Below are positions 1-8,810 of a stretch of DNA of 40,199 nt, piece by piece. Below the pieces are notes generated by a model. It saw only the letters and a list, made by a program, of their open reading frames with translations, was not told where the DNA came from and ran no database searches. Numbering within the stretch: the stretch's first letter is position 1; each line of letters starts with the position of its first letter. The translations under genes were made by a program, and so were the position numbers. The DNA comes from Acidobacteriota bacterium (lineage in GTDB: Bacteria; Acidobacteriota; Blastocatellia; Pyrinomonadales; Pyrinomonadaceae), in the NCBI GenBank assembly GCA_029557535.1, contig JAKQII010000148.1:1-40199 (forward strand). Direction: 5' to 3'.

Positions 1-156
1 CGCGAATAAAATTGCTGCAAGATTCAACTGGTTCCAACGGTCTTGCTCTGCCTGATTCGCGTTCATTGGCGCAGATTCGCGGGCAGAACTTTTCTTCCAA
101 TGCGTAATCTGGGTTCAATCCGGACCCATCGCCGGGGCCGATTACTTAGACAACTC

Positions 157-198
157 CGGCTTGTCCGGTCGAATCAGTCGATCCGATCGGACAAGCCG
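157..198 (-). terminator. Hairpin downstream of gltX
   Basis: An 11-bp perfect inverted repeat (CGGCTTGTCCG / CGGACAAGCCG) extends inwards by four more pairs, one of them G-T, to a 15-bp stem with a 12-nt loop. It lies just past the gltX stop codon on the minus strand. No clear T-tract follows, so this may be a weak or Rho-assisted terminator or an mRNA 3' stabiliser. The remaining bases 1-156 show no gene or repeat that I can support. Confidence 0.55.
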
Positions 199-219
199 AA
201 TCTTGGTGAATTCAAAATC

Positions 220-1710
220 CTACAAATTCCACGCAACCTGACTCTTGAGGCGCATGATCGAACGTTCCTTTCCGAGAATCTCGAAAACGGCGATCATTGA
301 CGGTCCGACGGCAACCCCGGAAAGCACCGCGCGCGCCCCGTTCATGATGACTCCGAGTTTGGTTCCGTTTTCCTCAGCAAAGGCCGCGACGAGATTGTAG
401 ATCGGATCATGCGTCCATTCGTTGAGCGATTCCAGACGTTCGCCAAGCTCCGGAAGCCATGTTCGGAGATCCGGAAACTTCTTCAGATTCTTGTCGAGCG
501 CCGCCTGGTCAAAATCGAAGTCCTCGCTGAAATACGCGCGGCCCTGCATCGAAAAGTCCTTGAGCGTGAAGAACCGCTCGCGAATGATATCGATCGTCGT
601 TTCGAACCAGGTCTTTTCGTCGTCTTCGTATTCGTCGCGCCAAAGCTTCGCGGACTTCAGCTCGTCCTTAACGAACGGCAGCAACTCCCCGAGCGGCATC
701 GTGCGGATGTACTCCGCGTTCATCCAGATCGCCTTGTCGTCGGTCCAACGCCGCGGGTTGTTCGAGTCGAAGTTGAAGGTCGCGTTCGACTGATGGATCC
801 GGTCGAGCGAGAACTTTTCGATCAGTTCTTCCATCGAGTAGATCTCGCGTTCCTCACCGGCGGACCAACCGAGCAGCGCAAGAAAATTGCGAAACGCAGC
901 CGCCAAAAAGCCGGCGTCACGATAGGTCGTCATCGAAACGATCTCGCCGTGGATCCGTTTCGAAAGCTTTTTGCCGCCGGGAGCAAGGATCAGCGGCAGG
1001 TGCGCGAATCGCGGCGGAGCCGCTCCGAGCGCTTCATAGATCAGGATCTGCTTATGCGTGTTCGTCAAATGGTCCTGACCGCGAATTACATCGGTGATCC
1101 CCATTTCGATGTCGTCGCAGACGACCGCAAGGTTGTAAAGCGGATGACCGTCCGAACGGAGGAGAACCAGATCCTCGATCTCGTCATAATTCCGATCGAG
1201 CGGACCGTAAACCGCGTCGGTGAAGCTTGTTGTGCCGTCCATCGGGACCTTCAGCCGGATCGCAAACGGCTCGCCAGCCGCCGCACGCGCGTCCGATTCC
1301 GCTTTCGGGAGATCGCGATATTCATTGTCCCGAAGATTCTTGACGCCTTGATTGGCGCGGGCGCGTTCGACGATCGCTTCCTTGATCGACTTGTCGCCCG
1401 TTTCGATCTTCGGCGTAAAATCGCGGTACGCCTTTCCTTCGTCGAGCAATCTCGCCGCGGCCGCGCGATGCTTCGGCGCATTCTCCGATTGATAGACGAT
1501 CTCTTCGTCGGGCGCGAATCCGAGCCACGCGAGGCCTTCGAGAATCGAACGGGTCGATTCCTCGGTCGAGCGTGCGATGTCGGTATCCTCGATCCGCAAC
1601 AGAAACTTTCCGCCGACATGCCTGGCGTAAAGATAGTTGAACAACGCGGTGCGCGCCGATCCAATGTGCAAATATCCCGTCGGTGACGGTGCAAATCTAA
1701 CTCTGATCAT
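220..1710 (-). CDS. gltX: Glutamyl-tRNA synthetase
   Basis: Class I aminoacyl-tRNA synthetase that charges tRNA-Glu with glutamate in the cytoplasm. The 496-residue length is normal for bacterial GluRS. The N-terminus carries the Rossmann-fold HIGH-type motif as HIGS at residue 15, and the KMSKS-type loop reads KLSKR at residues 248-252. The Glu/tRNA-binding stretch with GQDHLTNTHKQ and the C-terminal helical anticodon-binding region are both present. The gene is last in a three-gene minus-strand run; its ATG overlaps the end of the PaiB-like gene by 14 nt, which suggests coupled translation. A discriminating versus non-discriminating enzyme cannot be decided here, because no gatCAB genes are visible. 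A 425-residue ORF on the opposite strand is a shadow. Confidence 0.97.
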   Translation of the reverse strand: MIRVRFAPSPTGYLHIGSARTALFNYLYARHVGGKFLLRIEDTDIARSTEESTRSILEGLAWLGFAPDEEIVYQSENAPKHRAAAARLLDEGKAYRDFTPKIETGDKSIKEAIVERARANQGVKNLRDNEYRDLPKAESDARAAAGEPFAIRLKVPMDGTTSFTDAVYGPLDRNYDEIEDLVLLRSDGHPLYNLAVVCDDIEMGITDVIRGQDHLTNTHKQILIYEALGAAPPRFAHLPLILAPGGKKLSKRIHGEIVSMTTYRDAGFLAAAFRNFLALLGWSAGEEREIYSMEELIEKFSLDRIHQSNATFNFDSNNPRRWTDDKAIWMNAEYIRTMPLGELLPFVKDELKSAKLWRDEYEDDEKTWFETTIDIIRERFFTLKDFSMQGRAYFSEDFDFDQAALDKNLKKFPDLRTWLPELGERLESLNEWTHDPIYNLVAAFAEENGTKLGVIMNGARAVLSGVAVGPSMIAVFEILGKERSIMRLKSQVAWNL

Positions 1711-2314
1711 AGATCTCTCTCATCAGGTCGGCGACCTGACGCTCGTTCGCGTCGCCCGCCGAAAATGCGTCGATCACCCGGCGCGCATCATCCGCGGATT
1801 TGTTCTGATTCATTTTTTTCTTGCCCTGAAGTTCATCGACGACCAGTTCAAAACCGACCACTGCGCGGGCGCGGCTCAACTTGTATTCTTCGTCGATCGA
1901 TCGCCAGTTGCCAACGAAATAGTCGGGATCGAACGCTTCAACCATGCGGGTGATAAGCGCGAGATTCTCTTCGGGCGATTCTATTGTCGCCGCGCGGCCG
2001 TAAGCGTGAACGGCCGCATAATTCCAGGTCGGAAAGTTTTGCGGCTCGCCGTAAAGCCGGGGCGTCACATACGCATGCGGTCCGCTGAAGATCACCAGTG
2101 CCGGGCCGTACGCAAGATCGCGCCACTGCGAATTCGCCCGCGCCATGTGTGCGACCAGAACGATCTGATCGTCGCGGTCTTCGACGATGAAAGGCAGGTG
2201 CGTCGCCGTGGGAAGGCCGTCCGACGCGGTCACGAGCGTCGCGAAATTGAACGCCTTCATGAACCGTATGCATTCTTCGCGCTCATTCGCTGCAAAAAAC
2301 TTCGGGGTATACAT
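1697..2314 (-). CDS. PaiB-like FMN-binding protein
   Basis: The 205-residue protein matches the FMN_bind_2/PaiB family from its start (MYTPKFF) through the typical LPF, WRDL, SGPHAYV and PTWNY blocks. Family members have a split-barrel flavin-binding fold and are often annotated as negative transcriptional regulators after Bacillus PaiB, although the activity of most is unknown. The C-terminal third is helical and contains a lysine-rich patch. The ATG overlaps the YjbR stop by one base (TGATG), and the 3' end overlaps gltX, so all three are probably one transcript. The family call is firm; the regulatory role is inferred from the family name only. Confidence 0.9.
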   Translation of the reverse strand: MYTPKFFAANEREECIRFMKAFNFATLVTASDGLPTATHLPFIVEDRDDQIVLVAHMARANSQWRDLAYGPALVIFSGPHAYVTPRLYGEPQNFPTWNYAAVHAYGRAATIESPEENLALITRMVEAFDPDYFVGNWRSIDEEYKLSRARAVVGFELVVDELQGKKKMNQNKSADDARRVIDAFSAGDANERQVADLMREIYDQS

Positions 2315-2646
2315 CAGTCTTCGTATTTCCGCGCCAGGGCTTTCGGCGCCTTGGCGCGATACGCGATCCGCAAGGCGTGCTCGAAAACGTCTTGCCTCAC
2401 GCGATCGATCTCAAAATGCGTCGAACCCTTCAGTCCCCAACCGCCCGGAACCGGCCTGATCACGTCTCCATCAACGAAAAGCGACTGTTCGACCGGGGTC
2501 AAAGCGATCATCACAAGCCGCTTTTCCACGTCCATGGTCGCAAAGATCTTCTTCCCTATCCGGAACGAAGTCAGATGAAAATGCGGCAATTCGACCGCTT
2601 CGTCAAATGCGAGCGCAAGCTCCCTTACATGTTCAACCGTCAGCAT
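2314..2646 (-). CDS. MmcQ/YjbR family protein
   Basis: A 110-residue protein of the MmcQ/YjbR (DUF419) family, recognised by the early E-PHF block, the IGKKIFATMD strand and the central LVMIALTP block. These small alpha/beta proteins resemble CyaY-like folds, are often labelled DNA-binding, and have no established biochemical role. A GAGG Shine-Dalgarno lies a few bases before the ATG. The tRNA-Ser terminator ends only about 10 nt before that, so the promoter position is unclear. It is the first gene of the YjbR-PaiB-gltX run and is coupled to PaiB by a TGATG overlap. Confidence 0.88.
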   Translation of the reverse strand: MLTVEHVRELALAFDEAVELPHFHLTSFRIGKKIFATMDVEKRLVMIALTPVEQSLFVDGDVIRPVPGGWGLKGSTHFEIDRVRQDVFEHALRIAYRAKAPKALARKYED

Positions 2647-2656
2647 CCGTCCTCAA

Positions 2657-2692
2657 AAACACGAAAAGCTATCAAACGGCATGTTTGATAGC
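2657..2692 (-). terminator. Intrinsic terminator after tRNA-Ser
   Basis: A perfect 10-bp inverted repeat (GCTATCAAAC / GTTTGATAGC) with a 5-nt loop is followed on the minus strand by TTTTCGTGTTTTT. It lies downstream of the tRNA and 21 nt upstream of the YjbR start codon, so it also forms the leader of the YjbR-PaiB-gltX run. Confidence 0.85.
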
Positions 2693-2696
2693 CGAC

Positions 2697-2730
2697 AAAT
2701 TCAAAATCCAAAATCACCAATCCAAAATCG
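2697..2730. repeat. Heptamer A/T-rich repeat, copy 1
   Basis: About five units of a 7-bp periodic sequence (AATTCAA, AATCCAA, AATCACC, AATCCAA, AATCG) fill the space between the tRNA 3' end and its terminator. The same periodicity recurs at other intergenic sites in this window. Confidence 0.75.
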
Positions 2731-2733
2731 ATG

Positions 2734-2824
2734 TGGCGGAGACAACAGGATTCGAACCTGTGAAGGGCTTTTGACCCTTAACGGTTTAGCAAACCGCCGC
2801 TTTCAGCCGCTCAGCCATGTCTCC
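2734..2824 (-). tRNA. tRNA-Ser (anticodon GCT)
   Basis: The minus strand folds as a class II tRNA. The 7-bp acceptor stem is GGAGACA / TGTCTCC with discriminator G, and the 3' CCA is encoded (2736-2734). The anticodon stem GCGGT/ACCGT holds the loop TTGCTAA, giving anticodon GCT for AGC/AGT serine codons. A long variable arm (AAGGG / CCCTT) and a T-arm with TTCGAAT are present. All are hallmarks of tRNA-Ser. It has a strong promoter upstream and its own terminator. Confidence 0.97.
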
Positions 2825-2849
2825 GCACGAGCGTTCAAAGCAAGTTTCA

Positions 2850-2877
2850 ATTCTAGACGATGAGCAAACTTTGTCAA
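2850..2877 (-). promoter_or_regulatory. Sigma-70 promoter of tRNA-Ser
   Basis: On the minus strand a perfect TTGACA (2877-2872) is separated by 16 bp from TAGAAT (2855-2850), which lies 25 nt upstream of the mature tRNA 5' end. The spacing and hexamers are those of a strong housekeeping promoter. Confidence 0.85.
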
Positions 2878-2919
2878 GCAACATCGCATCATAGCCTTTG
2901 TCCAAAAAAGGCCGAATGC

Positions 2920-2948
2920 TTGACACATTTGCCATTACCGCAGAAAAT
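2920..2948 (+). promoter_or_regulatory. Promoter candidate for the 3052 gene
   Basis: A perfect TTGACA (2920-2925) is followed after 17 bp by GAAAAT (2943-2948), a four-of-six match to the -10 consensus. It points towards the secreted protein gene at 3052 and is divergent to the tRNA promoter about 45 bp away. The implied leader is roughly 95 nt. Confidence 0.5.
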
Positions 2949-3051
2949 ATGTTGTTGTTCGGAATGGTCGCTTTGATTCGACGGCCGCGAAGGAGAGTCG
3001 CCACCCCAAGCTCAAGCTGACGTTCGGTCGTGTTTGACGGAAGAGATTTTG

Positions 3052-4770
3052 ATGAGATTGTCCGCTGCCCCTAAAACGGAGTTCAGAAAGTTGCTCGTCG
3101 CAGTCTTCGCGTTTGCGGCCTTTTTCGTCATGGTAGACAGTGCGGGTGCAACGTCTCGTCGCGCCGGCGGACTCGGAACGATCAAAGGCATCGTCAAAGA
3201 CCAGCTTGGGAATCCTATTGCCAATGCTTACGTATTGATCACGAGCGTTGAATCCGCGCGCCTTGTAAAGCAGGTTCGATCGGCCGCAAACGGCAATTTT
3301 CTTGCTCGTGTCGTTCCCGGAACATACAAGCTTCTGGCAGTTGCGGAAGGTTTCAATCCAACGGTTCTTTCGGATGTCGAGGTGAACCGATCGGGTGAAT
3401 CGTACTACGGGTTCAAGCTCGAACGGGCAGGGAGCGGAAACACGCTTCCCGAGAAACGGCTCGACCGAAATTCTTCGAAATGGAGCATCCGTGCGTCGGC
3501 GATAAGAAATTCCATCTACCAGAATACCGAGGGCGACTCACCGGTTCCGGAACAGTCCGATGAGCTTGCCGAAGAGGAGCCGGACAAAGCGCTCAAACCG
3601 CAGACAGCCGTCGAGGCTTTTTCCGCGAATCGGGACGGCGAAATGTTCGGCGGCGTAAATTTTGCGACACTGGTTCCGCTAAACGAGAATTCTGAGGTTG
3701 TCCTCGCCGGTCAGACAACGACCGGGGCTCGTTCGCCGCAGCGCTTTGAAGTCCGATACACGCTCCGTCCGAACGAATCGCATCAGGTCCGCGTCAACGC
3801 GAGCATCGCCAAACTCGGCTCGGTCGAGATCGGGAAAAGCGAGAAACCGATCGGACAACTGTCGTTGCAGGCGACCGACGAATGGCGCGTGAAGAACGGC
3901 GTCATCGTGGTGGTCGGCCTCGACTACTCGCGGTTCATCGGAGCCGGAGACGACTTCTCGATCAGCCCGCGGCTTGGCCTTCAGTACGACATCAACTCGC
4001 GAACCAGACTGCGTTCGGCGTTCACCACGCAATCCGAAGAATCTTCGTGGGCCCGCGCGATCGAACTTGAGGGTACGACCGTACTGTTCCGCGAACCGAC
4101 GTCCATGACGGACGTTTTTGTCGAAAACAACAAGCCTAAACTTAACAAGAGCAGTCGATTCGAGTTCGGCGTCGAGCGGATCCTCGACCCGAGTTCAACG
4201 ATAGAAGCGAACGTCTTCTTTGATCTGACAAACAGCAAGGGCGTCGGATTGGTGAACGTTCCGTTCGAATTTGCCGGCGGCGAGATAAACAACCTAATCG
4301 CGAACCAGCAGGGCCGCGCGCAGGGAGTGCGCGTCGTTTATTCGCGGCGATTGAACGGGCTTTTCAGCACGTCGGCCGGATACGCGTTCGGAAACGGCCA
4401 GAAACTGTCCCGGAAGGCACTGACGACCCCGGCGGAGGCGTTTGACGACGCGTTCTTCCAGACGTTCTTCGGACAGTTCGACGCCGCGCTCCGCAGCGGA
4501 ACCCAGGTAAGAACGATCTATCGGCTGTCGTCTCAGGCGACGGTCTTCGCGATCGACCCGTTTCAAGGCCGGATGATGATCTATGATCCGGGATTGAGCG
4601 TTGTGGTCACTCAATCGTTGCCGACGTTGGGTCTGCCGATTCGTGCGGAAGCGGTCATCGATGCCCGCAACCTTTTTGATCTTCCGACCGGAGTCCTGGG
4701 CGAGGAAGGAAGCCTCCGACTAGCTTCACAAAAACGCGTCGTGAGCGGTGGAATCATGGTCAGATTCTGA
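3052..4770 (+). CDS. Secreted CarboxypepD/beta-barrel-like protein
   Basis: The ORF track starts at a TTG (3034), but the ATG at 3052 has GGAAGAG 6 nt upstream and begins a cleaner signal peptide (LLVAVFAFAAFFVMV...SAGA), so I prefer it (572 aa). After the signal peptide comes a carboxypeptidase-regulatory-like beta-sandwich of about 75 residues (GTIKGIVKDQLGNPIANAYV, then PGTYKLLAVAEGF). The remainder is rich in alternating polar/hydrophobic strands (VRYTLRP, RTRLRSAFTTQ, RFEFGVERI, VRVVYSRRLNG) and ends in MVRF, a terminal aromatic as in outer-membrane beta-barrels. The layout resembles TonB-dependent-receptor-like or outer-membrane proteins of Acidobacteria, but no plug or TonB box is evident. 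It stands alone, with its own promoter and terminator; substrate unknown. Confidence 0.8.
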   Translation: MRLSAAPKTEFRKLLVAVFAFAAFFVMVDSAGATSRRAGGLGTIKGIVKDQLGNPIANAYVLITSVESARLVKQVRSAANGNFLARVVPGTYKLLAVAEGFNPTVLSDVEVNRSGESYYGFKLERAGSGNTLPEKRLDRNSSKWSIRASAIRNSIYQNTEGDSPVPEQSDELAEEEPDKALKPQTAVEAFSANRDGEMFGGVNFATLVPLNENSEVVLAGQTTTGARSPQRFEVRYTLRPNESHQVRVNASIAKLGSVEIGKSEKPIGQLSLQATDEWRVKNGVIVVVGLDYSRFIGAGDDFSISPRLGLQYDINSRTRLRSAFTTQSEESSWARAIELEGTTVLFREPTSMTDVFVENNKPKLNKSSRFEFGVERILDPSSTIEANVFFDLTNSKGVGLVNVPFEFAGGEINNLIANQQGRAQGVRVVYSRRLNGLFSTSAGYAFGNGQKLSRKALTTPAEAFDDAFFQTFFGQFDAALRSGTQVRTIYRLSSQATVFAIDPFQGRMMIYDPGLSVVVTQSLPTLGLPIRAEAVIDARNLFDLPTGVLGEEGSLRLASQKRVVSGGIMVRF

Positions 4771-4791
4771 CGACTCGTGAAACGGGTATGG

Positions 4792-4828
4792 AAATCCAAA
4801 GTCGGCGTTACGGACTTTGGATTTTTTT
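4792..4828 (+). terminator. Strong intrinsic terminator
   Basis: A perfect 12-bp stem (AAATCCAAAGTC / GACTTTGGATTT) with a 9-nt loop is followed by a run of seven T, 22 nt past the stop codon of the secreted protein gene. This is the clearest factor-independent terminator in the window. Bases 4829-4999 hold no gene that I can support. Confidence 0.95.
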
Positions 4829-4999
4829 GTCTCCAAAATCTTGGATGATGAAGCAAAAAACTGTATCAAAATTCAATGGCTGCGTAAGTTGCTGCAGCGA
4901 AGGACTTGATTTTTCGAGTTTATCGTCGGTGACCCGCGCTCGGACCAATTGGAACGCGTATTGCGTGAATTTTTGTTCGGTTTGTTGCGTCATTCACAC

Positions 5000-7963
5000 A
5001 TGACGGGAAAAGTCCTGACAAGTTGGAGCCTGATCTGGCTGTTGGCGACCGTGCTGTTCGTCGCCGGCGGAGCCCTGAACCTTTCTCAAAGGGCCCTGCA
5101 GAAGCTCCCGCCGGTTGACGGCGTCGACTGGGTGATGAGGTCTGACGGCGGGATCTATGCCGAAACGGTCCGTCCCGGATACGCCGCTTCGCGCGCCGGG
5201 ATCGCGGGCGGCGATCGTCTGATCGGAATCGGTCTTGACGGCGACGAAACCGAGGAGATCACATCGCCGAACGACGTTCAGATGTACCTCGAAACGGTCG
5301 GCGTCGGAGGCCATCTTACCTACTTTTACCAACGCCCTTCCTACACGTTCGCGAACAACTTTTACTACGCCGATCTCAAGAACATCGACAGCATTCCGCG
5401 TTGGACCCCATCGGTCGTCATGATCGGTGTGGTCGGGCTGATCTGGCTCGGCGTCGGACTCTTTGTGCTTTTCAAACAAGGCAGTCGCTCACCGTTCGTG
5501 CTTCACTTCGCAACGGTCTGTCTCGCCGCGTTCGTGTTCCATGTTTATCGGCAGATCGGATTCGGCGAAGACTTTGACCTTGCGGTCAAGCTTATCGACA
5601 ACATCGCGTTCGCCTTCTTCGTTCCGCTCTTCGTTCATTTTTGCCTTCGGTATCCGATCCGAAGCGAGGTCTTTCTTGGCGACGGACGCTGGAGAACGTA
5701 CGGAATTTACGTTCCGGCGGCGCTGATTTCGCTGACAATGATCGTCGTCTCCGTGTTTCCGCAGTTGTTCCCTCAAACGGCGCTCGCGGCATGGTTCGGC
5801 AGTCTCGATTCGAGGTTCCAGCTGACCAACGGCCTGGACGATCTGAACCTTTATCATTTCATTCTCGGCACCACGTTCGGCGCGGTGGTCCTCGTCCGGC
5901 GTTTCTTTGTCAACCGCCAGCCGCTCGTCCGTCAACGCCTTAAGTGGGCAATGTGGGGAACGATCGCAGCGATCGTGCCGATCGTAATGTTCCAGTTCGC
6001 CAAACGTATCGTCGTGCTGCCGGATGACGCCTACACGGCGGCGCTGAGAACGCTTCCGCTAGCGCTGATACCGCTCAGTTTCGGCCATTCGGTCGTTCGG
6101 TACCGTTTGATGGATGTCGATGTCGTCGTGCGGCGGACGCTGGTCTACGCGATGACGACGATCGCGATCGCGATGATGATCGGCGCCGTGGCGCTCGGAC
6201 TCGTCTTTCTCGCGGTCGGCGATAATCTTTCGACGACTGAGATCTCGTTACGCGCGCTTATCGCGGTCCTCGCGATGGCCGGGATCGTGATGCTCAGCGA
6301 GCCGCTCAAGAACTTCCTTCAGGAGCGCGCGGACCGCTTTTTCTACGGTGAGCGCTACGATCTGCGCCGCGGACTTCTTGACTTCGGACGGACGTTGTCG
6401 GCGACGACCGCGCTCGAACCTCTCCTCAATGCGCTGACGGAGCGTCTCCGGCAGGTTCTCGATGTCGAAAAGGTCGCTGTCTTTATTGAGGACGACGAGT
6501 CGACGGGACATTACAGGCTCGCGAAGTCGATCGGTCTGGGCGAGTATCGCGTTCCGGGCGATTTCAGGCAGATGATCCGCCAGAAAAGCGCAAAAAAAGG
6601 CGTTGTCCGGGCCGACGAGCTCGACCTGATCGAGATTGAGACAGGTGCCGCGAACGGTCATAACGGCGGTTTGGTCAGACAAGAACTTCATTATTTCGTA
6701 CCGTGCGTCGCGCGCGGGAAGATGATCGCCGTGATCGGATTGGGACGCGCGTCGGACGGTTCGTTGCTTTCCTCGGAAGACATCGACATCCTGCAGACCG
6801 TTTCCGGCTATGTCGCCGTCGCGATCGAGAATTCACTTCTCTATCAGGAGCAGGAGAAACGCGCCGAAGAGCTCGCGCTCTTGAAGGAATTCAATGAATC
6901 GATTGTCGAATCCGTGAACGTCGGGCTGCTGGCGGTTGACGAAGCGGGGCGGATCACGAGGTGCAATTCAACGTTTGAAGAGATGCTGTCGCTCAAGCGC
7001 GAAGAGGCGGTCGGAAAGCGGGTTGAGGACATTTTCGACGAAGGGTTCGTCATGAACCTCGAGAACATCCTTGGTAGCTCGCGTTGGCATTTGACCGAGA
7101 TCCGCCACGCGTACAAGATGCACACGACGTCCGCGACCGGGAAATCGCTGATCCTCAACGTCGCCGTGGCGCCGCTCCGGTCGGTATCCTCAAGCCAGTC
7201 AGGCGGAATCGTCGTTTTCGAGAACGTCACATCCCGCGTCAAACTCGAAGAAACGCTCCAGCAAAGCGAAAAACTATCCTCGATCGGACTCCTAGCGGCT
7301 GGTGTCGCCCATGAGGTCAACACGCCGCTGACCGGAGTCTCGAGTTACACGCAGATGCTTTTGGGCATGATTCCCGACACTGATCCGAAGCATGCGCTTC
7401 TCAAAAAGGTTCAGAAACAAACCGAACGTGCATCGAACATCGCCAGCAATTTGCTCAACTTCTCGCGCACGGGCGGTTCGGCGGACTTTACCGAACTTGC
7501 GGTCAACAAGCTGCTTGACGACACGCTTCAACTGCTCGAGCCGCAGATGAGGAAGTCGAAGATTGAGATCTTCCGCCAATATGCCGACGGCTTGCCGGCG
7601 ATCTTCGGAAATGCGGGCAAGCTCCAGCAGGTCTTCACCAATCTCGTCTTGAATGCCCGTGACGCGATGTTCGACGGCGGAAGCATCACGCTCGAAACCG
7701 GTTCAACGGAAGAAGGTGACGTCGTTATTACCGTTACCGACACTGGCGATGGGATCGCACCCGAGAACCTGAAGAAGATCTATGATCCGTTCTTCACTAC
7801 AAAGAGCGTTGGGAGCGGTACCGGTCTGGGGCTGGCGGTGACTTACGGCATCGTTCAGGAACACTCCGGTACGATCGAGGCGCATAGCGAAGTCGGGTCC
7901 GGCACATCCTTCCGACTGACATTCCCGGTCGCTGAGCGCGAAGTTCAAAGAGCTGTCAGCTAG
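5000..7963 (+). CDS. PDZ-membrane-GAF-PAS sensor histidine kinase
   Basis: A large membrane-bound kinase. The track starts at TTG 4949; ATG 5000 (987 aa) removes 17 residues before the first membrane helix, but neither start has a convincing Shine-Dalgarno. In the 4949 numbering there is a helix near 23-45, then a PDZ-like segment to about 125 (PGYAASRAGIAGGDRLIGI), a block of about eight further helices to about 450, a GAF domain near 478-635 and a PAS domain near 645-755. A HisKA domain follows with the phospho-acceptor His at 788 (GVAHEVNTPLTG). The C-terminal ATPase has N-box NLVLNARDAM, then DTGDG and GTGLGLAV. The catalytic half resembles NtrB-type kinases. No response regulator is adjacent, so the partner is unknown. 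It precedes the PabC-like gene on the same strand by 61 nt. Confidence 0.92.
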   Translation: MTGKVLTSWSLIWLLATVLFVAGGALNLSQRALQKLPPVDGVDWVMRSDGGIYAETVRPGYAASRAGIAGGDRLIGIGLDGDETEEITSPNDVQMYLETVGVGGHLTYFYQRPSYTFANNFYYADLKNIDSIPRWTPSVVMIGVVGLIWLGVGLFVLFKQGSRSPFVLHFATVCLAAFVFHVYRQIGFGEDFDLAVKLIDNIAFAFFVPLFVHFCLRYPIRSEVFLGDGRWRTYGIYVPAALISLTMIVVSVFPQLFPQTALAAWFGSLDSRFQLTNGLDDLNLYHFILGTTFGAVVLVRRFFVNRQPLVRQRLKWAMWGTIAAIVPIVMFQFAKRIVVLPDDAYTAALRTLPLALIPLSFGHSVVRYRLMDVDVVVRRTLVYAMTTIAIAMMIGAVALGLVFLAVGDNLSTTEISLRALIAVLAMAGIVMLSEPLKNFLQERADRFFYGERYDLRRGLLDFGRTLSATTALEPLLNALTERLRQVLDVEKVAVFIEDDESTGHYRLAKSIGLGEYRVPGDFRQMIRQKSAKKGVVRADELDLIEIETGAANGHNGGLVRQELHYFVPCVARGKMIAVIGLGRASDGSLLSSEDIDILQTVSGYVAVAIENSLLYQEQEKRAEELALLKEFNESIVESVNVGLLAVDEAGRITRCNSTFEEMLSLKREEAVGKRVEDIFDEGFVMNLENILGSSRWHLTEIRHAYKMHTTSATGKSLILNVAVAPLRSVSSSQSGGIVVFENVTSRVKLEETLQQSEKLSSIGLLAAGVAHEVNTPLTGVSSYTQMLLGMIPDTDPKHALLKKVQKQTERASNIASNLLNFSRTGGSADFTELAVNKLLDDTLQLLEPQMRKSKIEIFRQYADGLPAIFGNAGKLQQVFTNLVLNARDAMFDGGSITLETGSTEEGDVVITVTDTGDGIAPENLKKIYDPFFTTKSVGSGTGLGLAVTYGIVQEHSGTIEAHSEVGSGTSFRLTFPVAEREVQRAVS

Positions 7964-8024
7964 ATCACTTCCTCGCTCCGAGGTTCCAGATTCAATCCAA
8001 AGTACCCGGCGGGACACCGATTTC

Positions 8025-8810
8025 ATGAAGCAGGTTTCCGAAATATCGTGCTCCTCGAATGCCGCACTGTACGGCTGCGGGATCTTCACGACGATCGCGA
8101 TCGTCCGCGGAGAACCGTTGTTTTGGGACCGACATGTCGCCCGCCTGCAGGCAAACGCGAACGCGACCGGAATCTCGATGCCCGGCAATGAAGCCCTGCT
8201 CGCCGCCCTCAGATCAAGATTGGCCGAATCGTCTTTGTCCGACGGTCGGGCCCGCATTACGCTCTATGAGAACTCCGCCGCCGGTATCTGGCCAGGCTCG
8301 TCGGAACGCGAAACCGCGGTCGGGATCGTGGTCGGACCGCGGCGTAGCCTGCCGGTTTCACTGCGGATAGGGCGCTCGCAATTCAATGTCAACTCAAGTT
8401 CGCCGCTCGCCGGGATCAAGTCCTGCAATTACCTCGAGAATCTTCTGGTGCTCGCCGATGCACGGAACAACGGGTTCGACGAAGCGATTCGACTGAACGA
8501 GCGGGGCGAAGTGACGGCGGGAGCGTGCGCGAACATCTTTTGGATCAAGGGCGGTCGGGTCTTCACGCCATCGCTTGAGACGGGCTGCCTTGCCGGAACG
8601 ACGCGCGGGTTCATTGTCGATAACTTCGACGTTGAAGAAGTTCGGGCGGAAATCGACGCCGTCGCCTCGGCAGACGCAATCGTCCTGACTTCCGCCGGGA
8701 TCGGCGCTCGCCGCGCAGAATTCGAAGGTGTGCGGAACGGTTCAGACGAACTTGCCGACGATCTCATTGATGCGGTGAACCGGCACTTTGGACCCGCGCC
8801 GAAATCCTGA
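8025..8810 (+). CDS. Class IV aminotransferase-fold enzyme (PabC-like)
   Basis: A 261-residue PLP enzyme of fold type IV. The PLP-binding lysine is K132 in the block SPLAGIKSCNYLENLL, the conserved glutamate is E162 in NERGEVTAGACANIFW, and the phosphate-binding region is PSLETGCLAGTTR. Length and motifs fit 4-amino-4-deoxychorismate lyase (pabC, folate synthesis) and the related branched-chain and D-amino-acid aminotransferases. The lyase call is favoured by size and by the CL-GTTR ending but is not proven, and no pabA or pabB is visible here. The start ATG has only a weak GGGA upstream. Confidence 0.85.
   Translation: MKQVSEISCSSNAALYGCGIFTTIAIVRGEPLFWDRHVARLQANANATGISMPGNEALLAALRSRLAESSLSDGRARITLYENSAAGIWPGSSERETAVGIVVGPRRSLPVSLRIGRSQFNVNSSSPLAGIKSCNYLENLLVLADARNNGFDEAIRLNERGEVTAGACANIFWIKGGRVFTPSLETGCLAGTTRGFIVDNFDVEEVRAEIDAVASADAIVLTSAGIGARRAEFEGVRNGSDELADDLIDAVNRHFGPAPKS

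Noticed and set aside
100-150. tRNA-like GGGTTCAATCC segment near the window start
   Set aside because: No acceptor or anticodon stem can be drawn around it.
409-1686. 425-residue plus-strand ORF over gltX
   Set aside because: Arginine-rich antisense reading of a clear synthetase gene; such shadows are expected in GC-rich coding DNA.
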